NCBI GenBank assembly: GCA_963737075.1
Contig: CAVTRI010000002.1
Coordinates: forward strand, 186,001 to 250,000
DNA: 64,000 nt
Direction: 5' to 3'
Source of the DNA: CAVTRI01 sp963737075
GTDB lineage: Bacteria > Actinomycetota > Acidimicrobiia > Acidimicrobiales > Palsa-688
The translations under genes were made by a program, and so were the position numbers. A model generated the notes under the pieces. That model saw only the letters and a list, made by a program, of their open reading frames with translations, had not been told where the DNA came from and ran no database searches. This document shows positions 1-9,218 of this stretch, piece after piece; positions within the stretch are counted from its first letter, which is position 1; each line of letters starts with the position of its first letter.

Positions 1-507
1 CACCCGATCCGCAGTCTTCTTGTTAGCCAGCCCACCGGCGCGGCGGATCTTGACCAAGAACCCTCGGATCAGCTCGTAGGTGTCAGCCACCGCCCCCGCC
101 CCCATCACCGGGGAAGCGTCGATGATCGCCGTCAACGGTCCCCTGAACACTCCCTTCGCCACCGCTGTGGCCAAAGTGGCTTTGAACAGCTCGCTATCGG
201 CATCCGCGGCGATCATCCGGGCTCGCATCAGACTGAACGTACGAGGGGCGATACCGCCGAAGTCGTCCTCCACCCCCATCGCCGCCTTCCAGTCCAGATC
301 CACCCTGGTGCGTCGGCTGGTCTCAGCATCGGAGGTCTTGTCATGGGTGGCGCACAGCATCGCCCGGATCATCACCGACGGCGGGATCGACGGACGGCCC
401 ATCCCAGCGGAATACAAATGCGCAAAATAGTCATCAGCGAGGAACTCATGCCCATGCTCGGCCAGGCGCTCATAGAAAGAGCCCTTGGTCACCAGATGGC
501 CCCGCAT
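1..507 (-). CDS. IS1182/IS5-like transposase, N-terminal part (runs off window)
   Basis: The minus strand is open from ATG at 507 to the left edge, so about 169 N-terminal residues are visible. The protein begins MRGHLVTKGSFYERLAEHGH and continues with DDYFAHLYSAGMGRPSIPPS. This is the signature of the transposase N-terminal (DUF772-type) domain of IS1182 and related IS5-superfamily elements. The segment TAIIDASPVMGAGAV near residue 140 is probably the first catalytic-Asp region of the DDE core, and the rest lies outside the window. An in-frame TTG at 525 is an alternative start. The family placement rests on motif recall; IS5 versus IS1182 is not resolved. Confidence 0.7.
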   Translation of the reverse strand, partial: MRGHLVTKGSFYERLAEHGHEFLADDYFAHLYSAGMGRPSIPPSVMIRAMLCATHDKTSDAETSRRTRVDLDWKAAMGVEDDFGGIAPRTFSLMRARMIAADADSELFKATLATAVAKGVFRGPLTAIIDASPVMGAGAVADTYELIRGFLVKIRRAGGLANKKTADRV

Positions 508-574
508 CAGGCGAGTCTCCAACAAAGAACCCTGCGGATCAACCCTGCCCAACACGGCGCACAGTCAATTCGCC

Positions 575-593
575 CCACCACCGCAGGTGGTGG
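575..593. repeat. Perfect 8-bp hairpin upstream of the transposase
   Basis: CCACCACC, a 3-base loop, then GGTGGTGG. It lies about 70 bp upstream of the transposase start, and is probably part of the terminal or subterminal structure of that element. The true element end is not identified. Confidence 0.5.
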
Positions 594-772
594 ATCCCAC
601 CCCCGCAGCCCCGACTTTATGCCGGCTCACCTAGACGTCCGGCCGACGCCGCGCCAGACGCGCCCGCGGCGACGACCAGCGCTACGGCGCCTGGGGGGCC
701 AGCCCGGCTGCCATAGACGCCGCGCTGGTCGCGATCGGAGGAGCTGTCGAAGGCGGACGGCGTCGTGGGCTG

Positions 773-2239
773 TCAGCGCCGAGGTGGCGGGAACAACCGC
801 GCCGCGGGGTCGAAGTTGGCGTAGAGGCCTTCCTCGGTGGTCATGTGCATGAATTCTTTGATGCGGGCGATCGCCTCGTCGTTGCCGTTGCTGCTGCGCT
901 GCAGCACAGCGTGGAGCTCGGAGCGGGCGGCAGCGGGCAGCCGGTTGGCGACGATGTCGTCGAGGCGCTCCCGGGCCTTGAGCAGGGTGCGAGGCCGGAA
1001 GCGGGTGGGCCACAGATCCGGGCTCGGCTGGTAGTCGCGCAGGACCTGGCGGGCCAGGGACACCTTGTGCACCTCGCTCGGCCCGTCCGCGATGCCGAGC
1101 CAATCGGTCCCCCGGGTGATGGGCAGCGTGTTCGTCGTGCCCAGCGCCCCGTGAATGTGGGTCGCCTTGAAGGCCATCTCCCGCTGGATGTCCGCCGCCT
1201 TCACCTTGCAGGCAGCCACGTAGCGGCGGGCGGCGCCGTAGCCGTCCCGGTCGATGATCCACGCCGCCTGCAAGATGAGCAGGCGGAACTGCGTCAACTC
1301 CAGCCAGGCGTCGGCCACCATCTCCTGCACCATCTGCTTGTCGGCCAGGAGGCCGCCCTGCGTGTAGCGGGACAGCGCCCGTTCGCAGATCATCTCGAAC
1401 TCCCGCTTGGCGAGGGCGACGGCCCGCATGGCGTGGTGCATACGGCCCGCGCTCAGCCGCCGCTGCGCCATCTCGAACGCCTTGCCGGGCTGGCCGATCA
1501 GATGGTCGGCCGGCACCCGCACATCCTGGTAGCGGATGTAGGGGTGGTGACCGAAACCCACCCCGCCCTCGCCGCCGAGGCCGCCGAGGTCGCCGAAGAT
1601 GCGCACACCGGGGGCGTTCGTCGGCAACACGAACATCGACATCCCCTGGTAGGCGCCGGCGTCAGGATCGGTCACCGCCATCAGCAAGATCAGATCGGCC
1701 TGCTCGGCGCCGGAGGAAAAGAACTTGTCACCATTGATGACCCACTCGTCACCGTCGCGCACGGCCCGACACCGGAAGCCGGTCGGGTCCGCCCCCCCGT
1801 GCGGCTCGGTCATCGAATAGACCATCGTCACCTTGCCCTCCAGCAGCGGGTACAGCCAGCGCTGCTTCTGCTCGTCGGTCCCGAAAACGGCGAGCACGTC
1901 CGACTGGCCGCTGCCCGGCGTCCCCGGCCCGGTAGCAAACACATACGGCGCCCAATACGAACGGCCGATCACCTCGTTCAGCAGAGCGAGGTTCACCTCC
2001 CCGAAGCCCTGCCCACCCTGCGCAGCCGGCAGATGGGCGGCGTACAGCCCGTGAGCCTTCACCTCCTGACGCCACTGCTCGATGAGCTCACCGACCGAGC
2101 CCCCCGGCCGACCGACGTCAACCACGTCAAAAAACAGCGACTCCACCGGCTCGATCTCCTCGGCCACGAAGCGATCAGCCCACTCCAATCGCACTTGAAC
2201 ATCAGCGTCAGTACAAAAATCCCAAGCCACGGCCCACAT
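773..2239 (-). CDS. Acyl-CoA dehydrogenase family protein
   Basis: This predicted cytoplasmic FAD enzyme would introduce an alpha,beta double bond into an acyl-CoA and pass electrons to an electron-transfer flavoprotein. The middle carries the FAD/substrate loop MTEPHGGADPTGF followed by WVINGDKFFSSGA. The C-terminal helical domain has GTDWLGIADGPSEVHK, typical of the long ACAD10/11-like branch. At about 488 residues it is longer than classical 380-residue family members, with an N-terminal extension. ATG at 2239 has a GGAGGG almost abutting it. In-frame GTG at 2230 lies ten bases from that purine run and may be the real start. The frame is intact. A longer ORF on the opposite strand is a high-GC shadow. 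The substrate cannot be inferred. Confidence 0.9.
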   Translation of the reverse strand: MWAVAWDFCTDADVQVRLEWADRFVAEEIEPVESLFFDVVDVGRPGGSVGELIEQWRQEVKAHGLYAAHLPAAQGGQGFGEVNLALLNEVIGRSYWAPYVFATGPGTPGSGQSDVLAVFGTDEQKQRWLYPLLEGKVTMVYSMTEPHGGADPTGFRCRAVRDGDEWVINGDKFFSSGAEQADLILLMAVTDPDAGAYQGMSMFVLPTNAPGVRIFGDLGGLGGEGGVGFGHHPYIRYQDVRVPADHLIGQPGKAFEMAQRRLSAGRMHHAMRAVALAKREFEMICERALSRYTQGGLLADKQMVQEMVADAWLELTQFRLLILQAAWIIDRDGYGAARRYVAACKVKAADIQREMAFKATHIHGALGTTNTLPITRGTDWLGIADGPSEVHKVSLARQVLRDYQPSPDLWPTRFRPRTLLKARERLDDIVANRLPAAARSELHAVLQRSSNGNDEAIARIKEFMHMTTEEGLYANFDPAARLFPPPRR

Positions 2240-2781
2240 CCCTCCCAAATCACACCTACCCCCGCCGATGCTGTCATCGCCGACACCCCGCCGTCCAGCC
2301 GATGGCGCACACGGCCACGAGGAGCTCCCGACCGATGAGCCATCGTTCGCCGCCCGCCTGGTCGCCGTGCTGCCGACCACTGACGGGGCGTGCTCTCTGA
2401 CGGCATCATATCAACGCGACTGCCACCCGGCCCAGCCTCACTCGCCTCGTCGGCGCTGAGACAAGGACTCGTCCAAAATCACTGTGGAAGCCAGGGACTC
2501 GAGGGAGCCCAGTCCGCCGGGTCGTAGGGCGCTCGGAACACCGGCCCAGCCTCACTCCCGTCGGCGCCCGGACTCGGCGATCTGAACGGGTGTGGCCGAG
2601 CGAGCAGGGGCGAAGAGGGCACTCCGAGTGGCGCCCAGTGGCGGTCTTGGTCCTTCTGCCGCAGGAGTCGCCGCCCCCGTCGTTGATGATGACCGTCAGG
2701 GAGGGTTGGATCTGCATGGGGAAAAGCCGCCTGGCGGAGTTCTCTTCTCCGCCATCTCGTGCCCTTGGTGGCAGCCGAGAG
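2240..2781. other. No supportable gene
   Basis: Several overlapping open frames exist on both strands but none shows a recognisable domain. The stretch separates the acyl-CoA dehydrogenase promoter from integrative-element debris to the right. Confidence 0.5.
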
Positions 2782-2936
2782 GTTCGCTGCGACGAGCATG
2801 TCGACATCCAGCCCATCACCACTACCCGGTCCGCCCGAGGGAGAACTGACCGACGAGAAGGTGGCCGGGTACGCGGCCAAGTACGCCACCAAAGCGGCCG
2901 AAAGCGCCGGGACACTGGACCGGCCGGGTGGCCTGT
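2782..2936 (+). pseudogene. RepSA-like replication initiator fragment
   Basis: Two adjacent frames carry pieces that belong together in actinobacterial integrative-element/plasmid replication initiators of the RepSA type. DEHVDIQPI lies near 2791 and GELTDEKVAGYAAKYATK lies in another frame from about 2828, followed by AAESAGTLDRP. The motif AGYxAKYATK is characteristic of that family. A frameshift near 2815 separates them, and everything before and after is missing. Inference: leftover of an excised or decayed AICE-type element. Confidence 0.55.
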
Positions 2937-3093
2937 TGGCGCTGCAAATGCTCCGGCGACGACCCTCAAGACATGGGCCTCTGCAAAGCCGGTACCGGTC
3001 GAGGAACCCGTCATGATGCATCACCAGCTCGTCGCCAAGCATGCGGGGCAGGCGATTGTCGTCTCGGCGACATGATGGTGGTGTGCCATTCAC

Positions 3094-3705
3094 GTGCGAG
3101 GTCTGCAGACGCAGCGTATTCCCGGACTTGATTCCGGCGGTTGGGATGTGCTGCGGTGCCCGCATTGCGCCGGCGAACGCCCCTTCGTTCGACCACCCTT
3201 GTTGGTCGTCGCCGGCACCGCGGGCATCGGCAAGTCCACGCTCTGCGCTCGGCTGGCGGGAACGATCCCCGGCGCGGTCCTTCTGGACGCCGATGTCTAC
3301 GCCGAGGACCTCGTCAGCGTCATCCCGCCGAACGAGGGCTACCCGGCCTTCTGGCGGTCGATGATGCGACTCGCTCACGAACTCGCCCAGAACAACGTCG
3401 TGGTCGTGTACTTCTCGGTCATGCTGCCTGAACAGGTCCTCGCGAACAGCAACGATCTCAGCTACTTCGACTCCGTGCACTTCTTATGCTTGACCTGTAG
3501 CCCTGACGTGCTCCGCGCACGCATTGCCGGCCGCGACGGAAGCGGCGTGCCCGCTGGACGTATCCAGGTGTGGATCGATTTCAACAGCGCTCTGGTAGCA
3601 GCCGCGAGCGAGATACCGACGGCCACAGTGGTAGGCGCCGGCCGCACGAGAGACCTGGTCGAGCGTGACGTTCGCCACTGGATCAAGACCTGCCTCGACC
3701 CATGA
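3094..3705 (+). CDS. P-loop nucleotide kinase-like protein
   Basis: The 203-residue frame carries a Walker A motif, VAGTAGIGKST, about 40 residues in, then LLDADVYAEDL and a C-terminal helical region. This fits a small AAA/NMP-kinase-like ATP-binding protein. Upstream of the P-loop is the half zinc ribbon CPHC. The matching first half, CEVC, lies in a different frame starting at GTG 3083, so the native gene probably began there and has a single-base frameshift near 3140. The stop overlaps the start of the next gene (ATGA at 3702), which indicates translational coupling. The substrate is unknown. Confidence 0.65.
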   Translation: MRGLQTQRIPGLDSGGWDVLRCPHCAGERPFVRPPLLVVAGTAGIGKSTLCARLAGTIPGAVLLDADVYAEDLVSVIPPNEGYPAFWRSMMRLAHELAQNNVVVVYFSVMLPEQVLANSNDLSYFDSVHFLCLTCSPDVLRARIAGRDGSGVPAGRIQVWIDFNSALVAAASEIPTATVVGAGRTRDLVERDVRHWIKTCLDP

Positions 3706-3970
3706 CCTACCAGCTGCCGGCCGGACTGCTCGGCGCCGTCAACTCGACTGTCGACGAGGTACGCATCACCCGTCTGGCCGAGTCGACCTTCTACACGGTG
3801 GTGGCCGTGGACACACCGGGCGGCCTGGCGGAAGTCGACGCCCGCCCTAGCGACGCTCTCAACTGGCGCTCGTCACCGGCGCACCGATCCGGATCGACGC
3901 CGCCGTGCTCGACGATCCCGACGCGACTCGGCGCACCGCATGGCAGCTGTACCCGACCGGCCCCCGCGAG
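3702..3970 (+). pseudogene. Bifunctional nuclease (BFN/DUF151) domain protein, frameshifted
   Basis: Starting at ATG 3702 the frame reads LLGAVNSTVDEVRITRLAES and VDARPSDALN, a clear BFN-domain signature (acidic-rich fold linked to RNase/DNase activity in plants and bacteria). The continuation, ALVTGAPIRIDAAVLDDPD, is in another frame from about 3866. One missing C (CAACTGG where CAACCTGG is expected) explains the break. The domain then ends in unrelated sequence by about 3970. It overlaps the kinase gene by four bases. Confidence 0.65.
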
Positions 3971-4170
3971 AGCGCGGTTGCGTTCTCCTCCACCCAGTCG
4001 ATCTCAAGCGCCAGCTCGTCGAGCACACCGCGACGAGCGAGCTCCACCTCCCACTCGGAACCGCCGGCGACGAGCTTCCCTAACTGTCCGACAAGTTGCC
4101 GCATCCGCTCAATCCCAGCGCGCACTATGCCAATGTCAGGCTCGAGACCTCCGCACATTCAGCGAGGATC
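3971..4170. other. Degenerate interval, no supportable gene
   Basis: A minus-strand frame across 3859-4158 has a plausible-looking helical segment (MRQLVGQLGKLVAGGSEWEV) but no family is recognised and it overlaps the BFN relic, so it is not called. Confidence 0.4.
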
Positions 4171-4266
4171 GACTCTTTCCCCTTTGGCGTTTGCCGCCTA
4201 CACGGGAATGCGCCGCTCTGAGCTACTCGGTCTTCGTTGGAAGGACTGCGACCTTCGTGCTGCAGC
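4171..4266 (+). pseudogene. Tyrosine recombinase (integrase) fragment
   Basis: A short frame encodes FAAYTGMRRSELLGLRWKDC, the conserved box around the first catalytic Arg of phage-type integrases (TGxRxxELxxLxW). No other integrase boxes follow, so this is a relic of about 30 residues. Confidence 0.65.
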
Positions 4267-4317
4267 CTCTCCGGGGTTTCACACTGGCCGTGTACCAGCA
4301 CGTGATGCGTCGATGAC

Positions 4318-4560
4318 GTGACACCCGTCGCCGACGGGATCGGCGAATGCCAGGTCCCCTGCCCCAACATTCCGATTGTGTTCTGCGAGAGCCGCGGCCT
4401 GGCCGAGGAGTGGACCGACCGCTACTTGGCCCCCCCACGCTTGGGGCTCCAGCGAGCCGGCCGCCATCGAACGGATCGACGATCAGCCGATCGCGGACCC
4501 GACCGTGGTCGACTCCCGCTTCGATCTGCCAGGCCTGCGAACGCTCGATGATCCCACCTG
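4318..4560 (+). pseudogene. Unidentified gene remnant
   Basis: The frame from 4318 reads CPNIPIVFCESRGLAEEWTD and the apparent continuation, EPAAIERIDDQPIADPTVVD, is in another frame. It looks like real protein sequence broken by an indel near 4430, but I do not recognise the family. It ends just before the IS256 insertion. Confidence 0.3.
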
Positions 4561-4583
4561 ACCCCTGACATCCGACTCCTGAA

Positions 4584-4591
4584 TGTGCTTG
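4584..4591. repeat. Target site duplication, left copy (TGTGCTTG)
   Basis: Direct 8-bp repeat matching 5979-5986, bounding the IS256 element. Confidence 0.9.
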
Positions 4592-5978
4592 GGGAGTGTC
4601 CACGTAACGGTGTTTCTGGCCTGACACGCTGAGCGGCTTGCTCGGCGAGGAGGGTACAGATGATGACTGCAACAATCGACGATGTGGCCAGGAAGAAGCC
4701 GGAGCCGTCGGCTGAGCAGCGGGCCGCCACCGAGCTGGTCCGGCTGGCCAAGGAGCAGGGCTTGTCGCTGACCGGCCCCGACGGGCTGCTCAAGCAGCTG
4801 ACCAAGTCGGTGATCGAGACGGCGCTGGGCGAGGAGATGACCGAGCACCTTGGTTATGAGAAACATGATCCGGCTGGGGTCGGCTCGGACAACATCCGTA
4901 ACGGGACCCGGTCGAAGACGGTGCTGAGCGGGAACACCGGCCCGGTGGAGATCGAGGTGCCCCGGGATCGGGCCGGGACCTTCGAGCCGCAGATCGTCAA
5001 GAAGCGTCAGCGCCGGCTGGGTGAGGTGGACGAGATCGTCTTGTCGTTGTATGCGAAGGGACTCACGACTGGTGAGATCTCCGCCCATTTCGCGGAGATC
5101 TACGGGGCGTCGGTGTCGAAGGAGACCGTCTCTCGGATCACCGATCGGGTGATCGAGGAGATGCAAGCCTGGCAGGCCCGCCCGCTCGACGAGGTGTACG
5201 CGGCGGTCTTCATTGATGCCGTTGTGGTCAAGGTCCGCGACGGTCAGGTGGCGAACCGGCCTATCTACGCCGCCATCGGAGTGAGCCTCGAGGGTGACAA
5301 GGACATCTTGGGGTTGTGGGCCGGCTCTGGTGGGGAGGGGGCCAAGTTCTGGATGGCGGTGCTCACCGACCTCCGCAACCGAGGGATCAGAGACACGTTC
5401 TTCGTGGTCTGCGACGGCTTGAAAGGCCTGCCCGAGGTGGTCGTCAACGTGTGGCCGCAGGCGATCGTGCAGACCTGCATCATCCATCTGATCCGTAACA
5501 CCTTCCGGCTCACCTCCCGGAAATATTGGGACGAGCTGAAGCGGGACGTGAAGCCGGTCTACACCGCGGTGAACGCCGCCGCGGCCCGGGCCGCGTTCGA
5601 CGAGCTGGCCGACAAGTGGGGTGGCCGCTACCCGGCCGTGGTCAGGTTGTGGGAGTCGGCCTGGGAGGAGTTCATCCCGTTCTTGGACTACGACGTCGAG
5701 ATCCGCCAGGTCATCTGCTCGACGAATGCGATCGAGAGCCTGAACGCCCGCTACCGGCGGGCCGTGAGGGCTCGGGGCCACTTCCCCTCAGAACAGGCCG
5801 CGCTAAAATGTCTCTATCTCGTGACCCGGTCATTGGATCCGACCGGGACTGGCAGGACCCGATGGACCATGCGCTGGAAGCCCGCTCTCAACGCATTCGC
5901 CATAACCTTCGCCGACCGATTCCCGGCCGCCGAAGCCCGATGACAAACCGCCAGAAACACCCTTAACGAGATACTCCC
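4592..5978 (+). mobile_element. Complete IS256-family insertion sequence with 8-bp target duplication
   Basis: Imperfect terminal inverted repeats of about 29 bp begin GGGAGT (left 4592-4620, right 5950-5978), both containing GTGTTTCTGGC. The octamer TGTGCTTG is present directly on both sides (4584-4591 and 5979-5986), as expected for IS256 target duplication. Length is 1387 bp with one transposase gene. The intact ends, duplication and ORF suggest a recent insertion. Confidence 0.93.
4660..5943 (+). CDS. IS256-family (Mutator-type) transposase
   Basis: This is a full-length 427-residue DDE transposase. The N-terminal DNA-binding half contains EMTEHLGYEKHD and NIRNGTRSKTV. The catalytic core has the first Asp in VFIDAVVVKVRDG, the second in VVCDGLKGLPEVV and the Glu in STNAIESLNARYRRAVR, in the family order and spacing. 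The start is ATG 4660 (a second ATG follows directly), preceded by GAGGAGGG about five bases upstream. It fills the element between the inverted repeats and has no frame disruption, so it could be active. Confidence 0.95.
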   Translation: MMTATIDDVARKKPEPSAEQRAATELVRLAKEQGLSLTGPDGLLKQLTKSVIETALGEEMTEHLGYEKHDPAGVGSDNIRNGTRSKTVLSGNTGPVEIEVPRDRAGTFEPQIVKKRQRRLGEVDEIVLSLYAKGLTTGEISAHFAEIYGASVSKETVSRITDRVIEEMQAWQARPLDEVYAAVFIDAVVVKVRDGQVANRPIYAAIGVSLEGDKDILGLWAGSGGEGAKFWMAVLTDLRNRGIRDTFFVVCDGLKGLPEVVVNVWPQAIVQTCIIHLIRNTFRLTSRKYWDELKRDVKPVYTAVNAAAARAAFDELADKWGGRYPAVVRLWESAWEEFIPFLDYDVEIRQVICSTNAIESLNARYRRAVRARGHFPSEQAALKCLYLVTRSLDPTGTGRTRWTMRWKPALNAFAITFADRFPAAEAR

Positions 5979-5986
5979 TGTGCTTG
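5979..5986. repeat. Target site duplication, right copy (TGTGCTTG)
   Basis: Direct 8-bp repeat matching 4584-4591. Confidence 0.9.
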
Positions 5987-6099
5987 GATGGCTGGAGCTC
6001 AGTCCCCAGGAAGATCACCCGTGTGCCGTGAATAACAAGGCCTTGGGGCGCTTATCGAAGGTGTCGGTGTGCTCGCGGAAAGGCGCTTGGCCTATGTGG

Positions 6100-7532
6100 T
6101 CAGGCGGGTCCACGTCCGCTGGGGGGAATGTTGACGTTGAGGGCGAAGATGTTTTCGGGGTCGTAGCGGTCCTTGAGTGCGACGAGCCGTTTGAACTTCT
6201 CATCCCCGAAGGAGGCCTGGATGCGGCGGATGCCCTCGTCGGGCTCGAGGAAGTTGGGAGGTGCTTTGTCGACCGACCAAGGGCGCATGGCCGCCACGAA
6301 CTCCTTGGCCCAAGCAACCTCGGTCTTCTGCTGATCGTCGTCCCAGGAGCACGCCTCGCAAAAGTACATCCAGTCGGTGTCGGGGATGTTGAGAGCCATG
6401 TTCTGTCGGTCCATTCTCGACACCGCCGCGCCAATGGGGCAGAGGATTACCTGGGAGAATGGGGAAGTGGTCAACCTGGCGACACGGACCATCTCGTCGA
6501 TCGCTTGGTCGGGAAGTTCCCGGAGGAAGTCGACCTTGCTGTAGTCCTTGATTCCCCACGCAAAGGCGTCGTCCAACATCTGCTGGACTACCACGTAGGG
6601 CATGGGTCCCGCTTGAGTGAGCCACGGCTGGCCCCACTCCAAGAGTGGCCGGAAAGCGTTGGGGCCGTCGCGGGGTCGCCGGCGAAGAAGACGATGATCC
6701 CGCATGCAGGCTGACCCCTCACGTCTTCGGGGACGAACTCCTCGGGCGGGGCAGTCATAAGCGCCACGGCGCCACCGACTTCTTCTCGGGCGCTGGCTAT
6801 GAAGTCGCGGTAGAAGCGGATTAGCTCGTTCGCCGCGTTGCGGGGGTGAAGGATCATCCCGGCGAAGACCAGGGGGCCAACTGGATAGAGCGCGAAGTGG
6901 AATTCGGTGACAACGCCGAAGTTGCCAGCTCCACCCTTTAGCCCCCACAGAAGCTCCGGGTTCTCTTCCGCGCTTGCGGTGAGCACCCGACCGTCGGCGG
7001 TGACCAGGTCCGCGGAGAGCAGACTGGCTGAGGTCATCCCGTGCTTTCGCTCCAACCAGCCTGAACCACTGCCGAGTGTGAACCCGGCGATCCCAGTATG
7101 CGAGATGCGACCGCCGGTGACAGCCAGACCGTAGGCTTGGGTCGCGGCGTCCAACTCGCCCCAGGTCAGCCCCGCTCCAAACCGGCCCTCCCGCCTTTCG
7201 ACATCAATCTCGATTGTCTTGAGGGGACTGGTATCGATGACAATCCCGTCGTCGCAGCTCGAATAGCCAGGAGTGGAATGCCCCCCGCCTCTAACAGCGA
7301 CGGCCAGGTTGTTCGATCGGGCGTAGCTGAGCGCGGCCTGAACATCGCTGGGGCTGGCGCATCGGGCGATAAGGAACGGCCGTCGATCGTGCATCCCGTT
7401 CCACAGCAACGACTTTCTCGTGTCCTCATAGGCTGGATGACCGGTGTCGAGCAGCTCGCCACGAAAGACGGACCGTAGCTCACCAAGAGCTGTGATAGCA
7501 CTGTCTTGCCTGACCTGTTCCATGTTAGGCAT
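6100..7532 (-). pseudogene. FAD-linked oxidase (BBE-like), frameshifted copy
   Basis: The N-terminal frame (7532 to about 6670) has the FAD-binding PCMH domain: ARCASPSDVQAALSYAR, the flavin-attachment region VRGGGHSTPGYS and VTGGRISHTGIAG. The C-terminal half, ending PENIFALNVNIPP (berberine-bridge C-terminal domain), is in another frame. One indel around 6665-6685, between FFAGDPATA and NAFRPLLEWG, separates them. It is about 50% identical by eye to the intact paralogue at 13618-15003, which shows the same layout without a break. Probable role: covalent-flavin oxidation of a small alcohol, sugar or secondary metabolite; substrate unknown. Confidence 0.85.
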
Positions 7533-7589
7533 CGCCCCCTTTACTCGCGACCGTGAAGGCCGGCTCGCTCATTCTGCCCGGGGCAACTA

Positions 7590-8192
7590 CCCTAGAATGT
7601 AAATTTGCCCGATTGCGTGCCTCCTGCCGCAGTATGGCCTTTCGGTCATCGCGCCAGATCGACGGTCGGCGCTCGCGGCCGGCGCCTCCTCGCCAACGAT
7701 TCGGGCCAAGGCTCGCATGACCTCGCGGGTGTCGCCCGCTCCTACCGCGATCGGTACAGCCCATCGTCGGCCTCGCGTCTGGCGTCTCGCAGCCGATCTC
7801 CACGTCGTCGACCTGGATAGGGCTCCGGCGAGCGTTGTGCCATACATGCTTTCCGATGGACTGGAGGAAGTACGGGATTCCGGAGGTGTCGGTGGCCAGC
7901 CGCAGTGCCTCTGCATCCCATTCGACGCCGCGCTCGCGCGCCGGAACAATCAGGGCATCCTCAGAGGGTCGGGATCGAGGAGGCCGACGGGCCTGTAGTC
8001 ATAGAGTCGCTCGTAGCTCGTTGCGTCAGCCAGCTCTCCAGCTATCGCGAAGCGTCCACTTACGGCCAGCGTCCTCCAAGTGCCGCGGGATCGACACGCG
8101 CGGTCCTTCAAACGGAAGAGATCCTCAATCGACGGCGTCCTGGCTTCGTAGGCTTCGCGATTCATCGAGACCACCTGCGTCGAAGCTCTCAC
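7590..8192 (-). pseudogene. AAA ATPase (Orc1/Cdc6-like) C-terminal relic
   Basis: Pieces in three frames form one protein: ELADATSYERLYDYRPVGLL (7950-8192), then IVPARERGVEWDAEAL and SGIPYFLQSIGKHVW (7800-7945), then REVMRALARIVGEEAP (7590-7700). The order and sequence match the C-terminal half of bacterial AAA ATP-binding proteins with a winged-helix tail. The Walker motifs are missing and there are at least two frameshifts. Confidence 0.6.
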
Positions 8193-8447
8193 TGGCCGTC
8201 GGCTGGTTCAGGCTTCGGTCTGACTTAAAAGCGGGCTCAATGCCCGTGAGCGTCCGGTCGGCCGGGTTCACAAACTGCACGGCCCCCGCCCTACAGCGTC
8301 TCCCACCGGCTCCGTCCCGGCCGAATCATCTGGTGTCAGATGTGACGCTCAATCTGTGAACCGACAACGCCCGACCGCTCGTACCCCTCGTTGAAACCCT
8401 GACCAACCGGTCGCCGAAAGCGGGTCAACCATGAAAGGTACCAGTCC
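8193..8447. other. Intergenic, no gene seen
   Basis: Separates the AAA relic from the secreted protein; it should contain the latter's promoter, but no clear -35/-10 pair was identified. Confidence 0.4.
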
Positions 8448-9218
8448 ATGACGTTCGTCGGCCCCATTAAGCTCCTCATACTCAGCACAGCTCTGTCGCT
8501 CGGCAGCCTCCTGGCAGCTACTCCGGCGTTTGCCAGTCCACAACGCTTGGCAATTGCCAACACGCCCCAGCCCAAACCGGGACCGGCCCCTTCCATCAGT
8601 ATCTCTGCGGACGGCGGTCCGGCTCATGTCTACGTCACGGGCTATGGATTCCAGGCCAACGAGACCTTCACCCTGACGGTGCTCACCCCAAACTTGACCA
8701 ATGACCTGGGCCGGGAGACCAAGTTGCACGCTGATGAGAACGGGAACTTCCGGTTCTTGTTCCACTCCACCGGCCTTAACCCGCAGATTCCCGTGCTTCC
8801 CAACCTGGCCTCCTACAGTGGTCCTGTAGTGGTGGCGGCTGACGCCGCCAGTCTTGCGCAGGTTGGGACCCTATGGTCCCAAACAACGACGATAGACCCA
8901 CCCCCGGTGATCTATGGCCCCGACACCTACCAGGCGGGCTGCGGTGCGCCGGTAAACACGATGGCTTATGGCTTCACGCCAGGCGACAGCGTGCAGTTCA
9001 GCCTATACGTACCACCTCGTAATGGATATCATTTCCTTCAGTTGCTGGACGGGACCACCACGACGGCAGACCTAAACCTCGGCAACGCCTACGCGTCGCT
9101 CCAGACCCATGGTTATTCGGGAGTGGCGTGGGTGGTGGCTAACGAGATGGGAAATCCCAATGGGTTCTACCCTCTTGCCCCTGACGCCGAAATCTGGTAC
9201 CAGATGAACGTCTGCTGA
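8448..9218 (+). CDS. Secreted protein of unknown function
   Basis: The protein has 256 residues with a classical Sec signal peptide: short N-region, hydrophobic core ILSTALSLGSLLAAT, and a cleavage site after AFA near residue 29. The mature part has two beta-rich segments. The first is ISISADGGPAHVYVTGYGFQ, with GYGFQANETFTLTV; the second repeats the pattern as TMAYGFTPGDSVQFSLYV. Both resemble Ig-like adhesin/cell-wall repeats. Two cysteines (in AGCGAP and at the C-terminus) could form one disulfide. No enzyme motif was seen. Base composition is visibly less GC-rich than its neighbours. Start ATG 8448 was chosen because the signal peptide begins there. Confidence 0.75.
   Translation: MTFVGPIKLLILSTALSLGSLLAATPAFASPQRLAIANTPQPKPGPAPSISISADGGPAHVYVTGYGFQANETFTLTVLTPNLTNDLGRETKLHADENGNFRFLFHSTGLNPQIPVLPNLASYSGPVVVAADAASLAQVGTLWSQTTTIDPPPVIYGPDTYQAGCGAPVNTMAYGFTPGDSVQFSLYVPPRNGYHFLQLLDGTTTTADLNLGNAYASLQTHGYSGVAWVVANEMGNPNGFYPLAPDAEIWYQMNVC

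Noticed and set aside
845..2338. 497-codon plus-strand frame opposite the acyl-CoA dehydrogenase
   Set aside because: It mirrors the real gene's codon pattern in high-GC DNA and its translation shows no domain; the minus-strand product is unmistakable.
4483..5781. 432-codon minus-strand frame over the IS256 transposase
   Set aside because: Shadow of a complete transposase with all catalytic residues on the plus strand.
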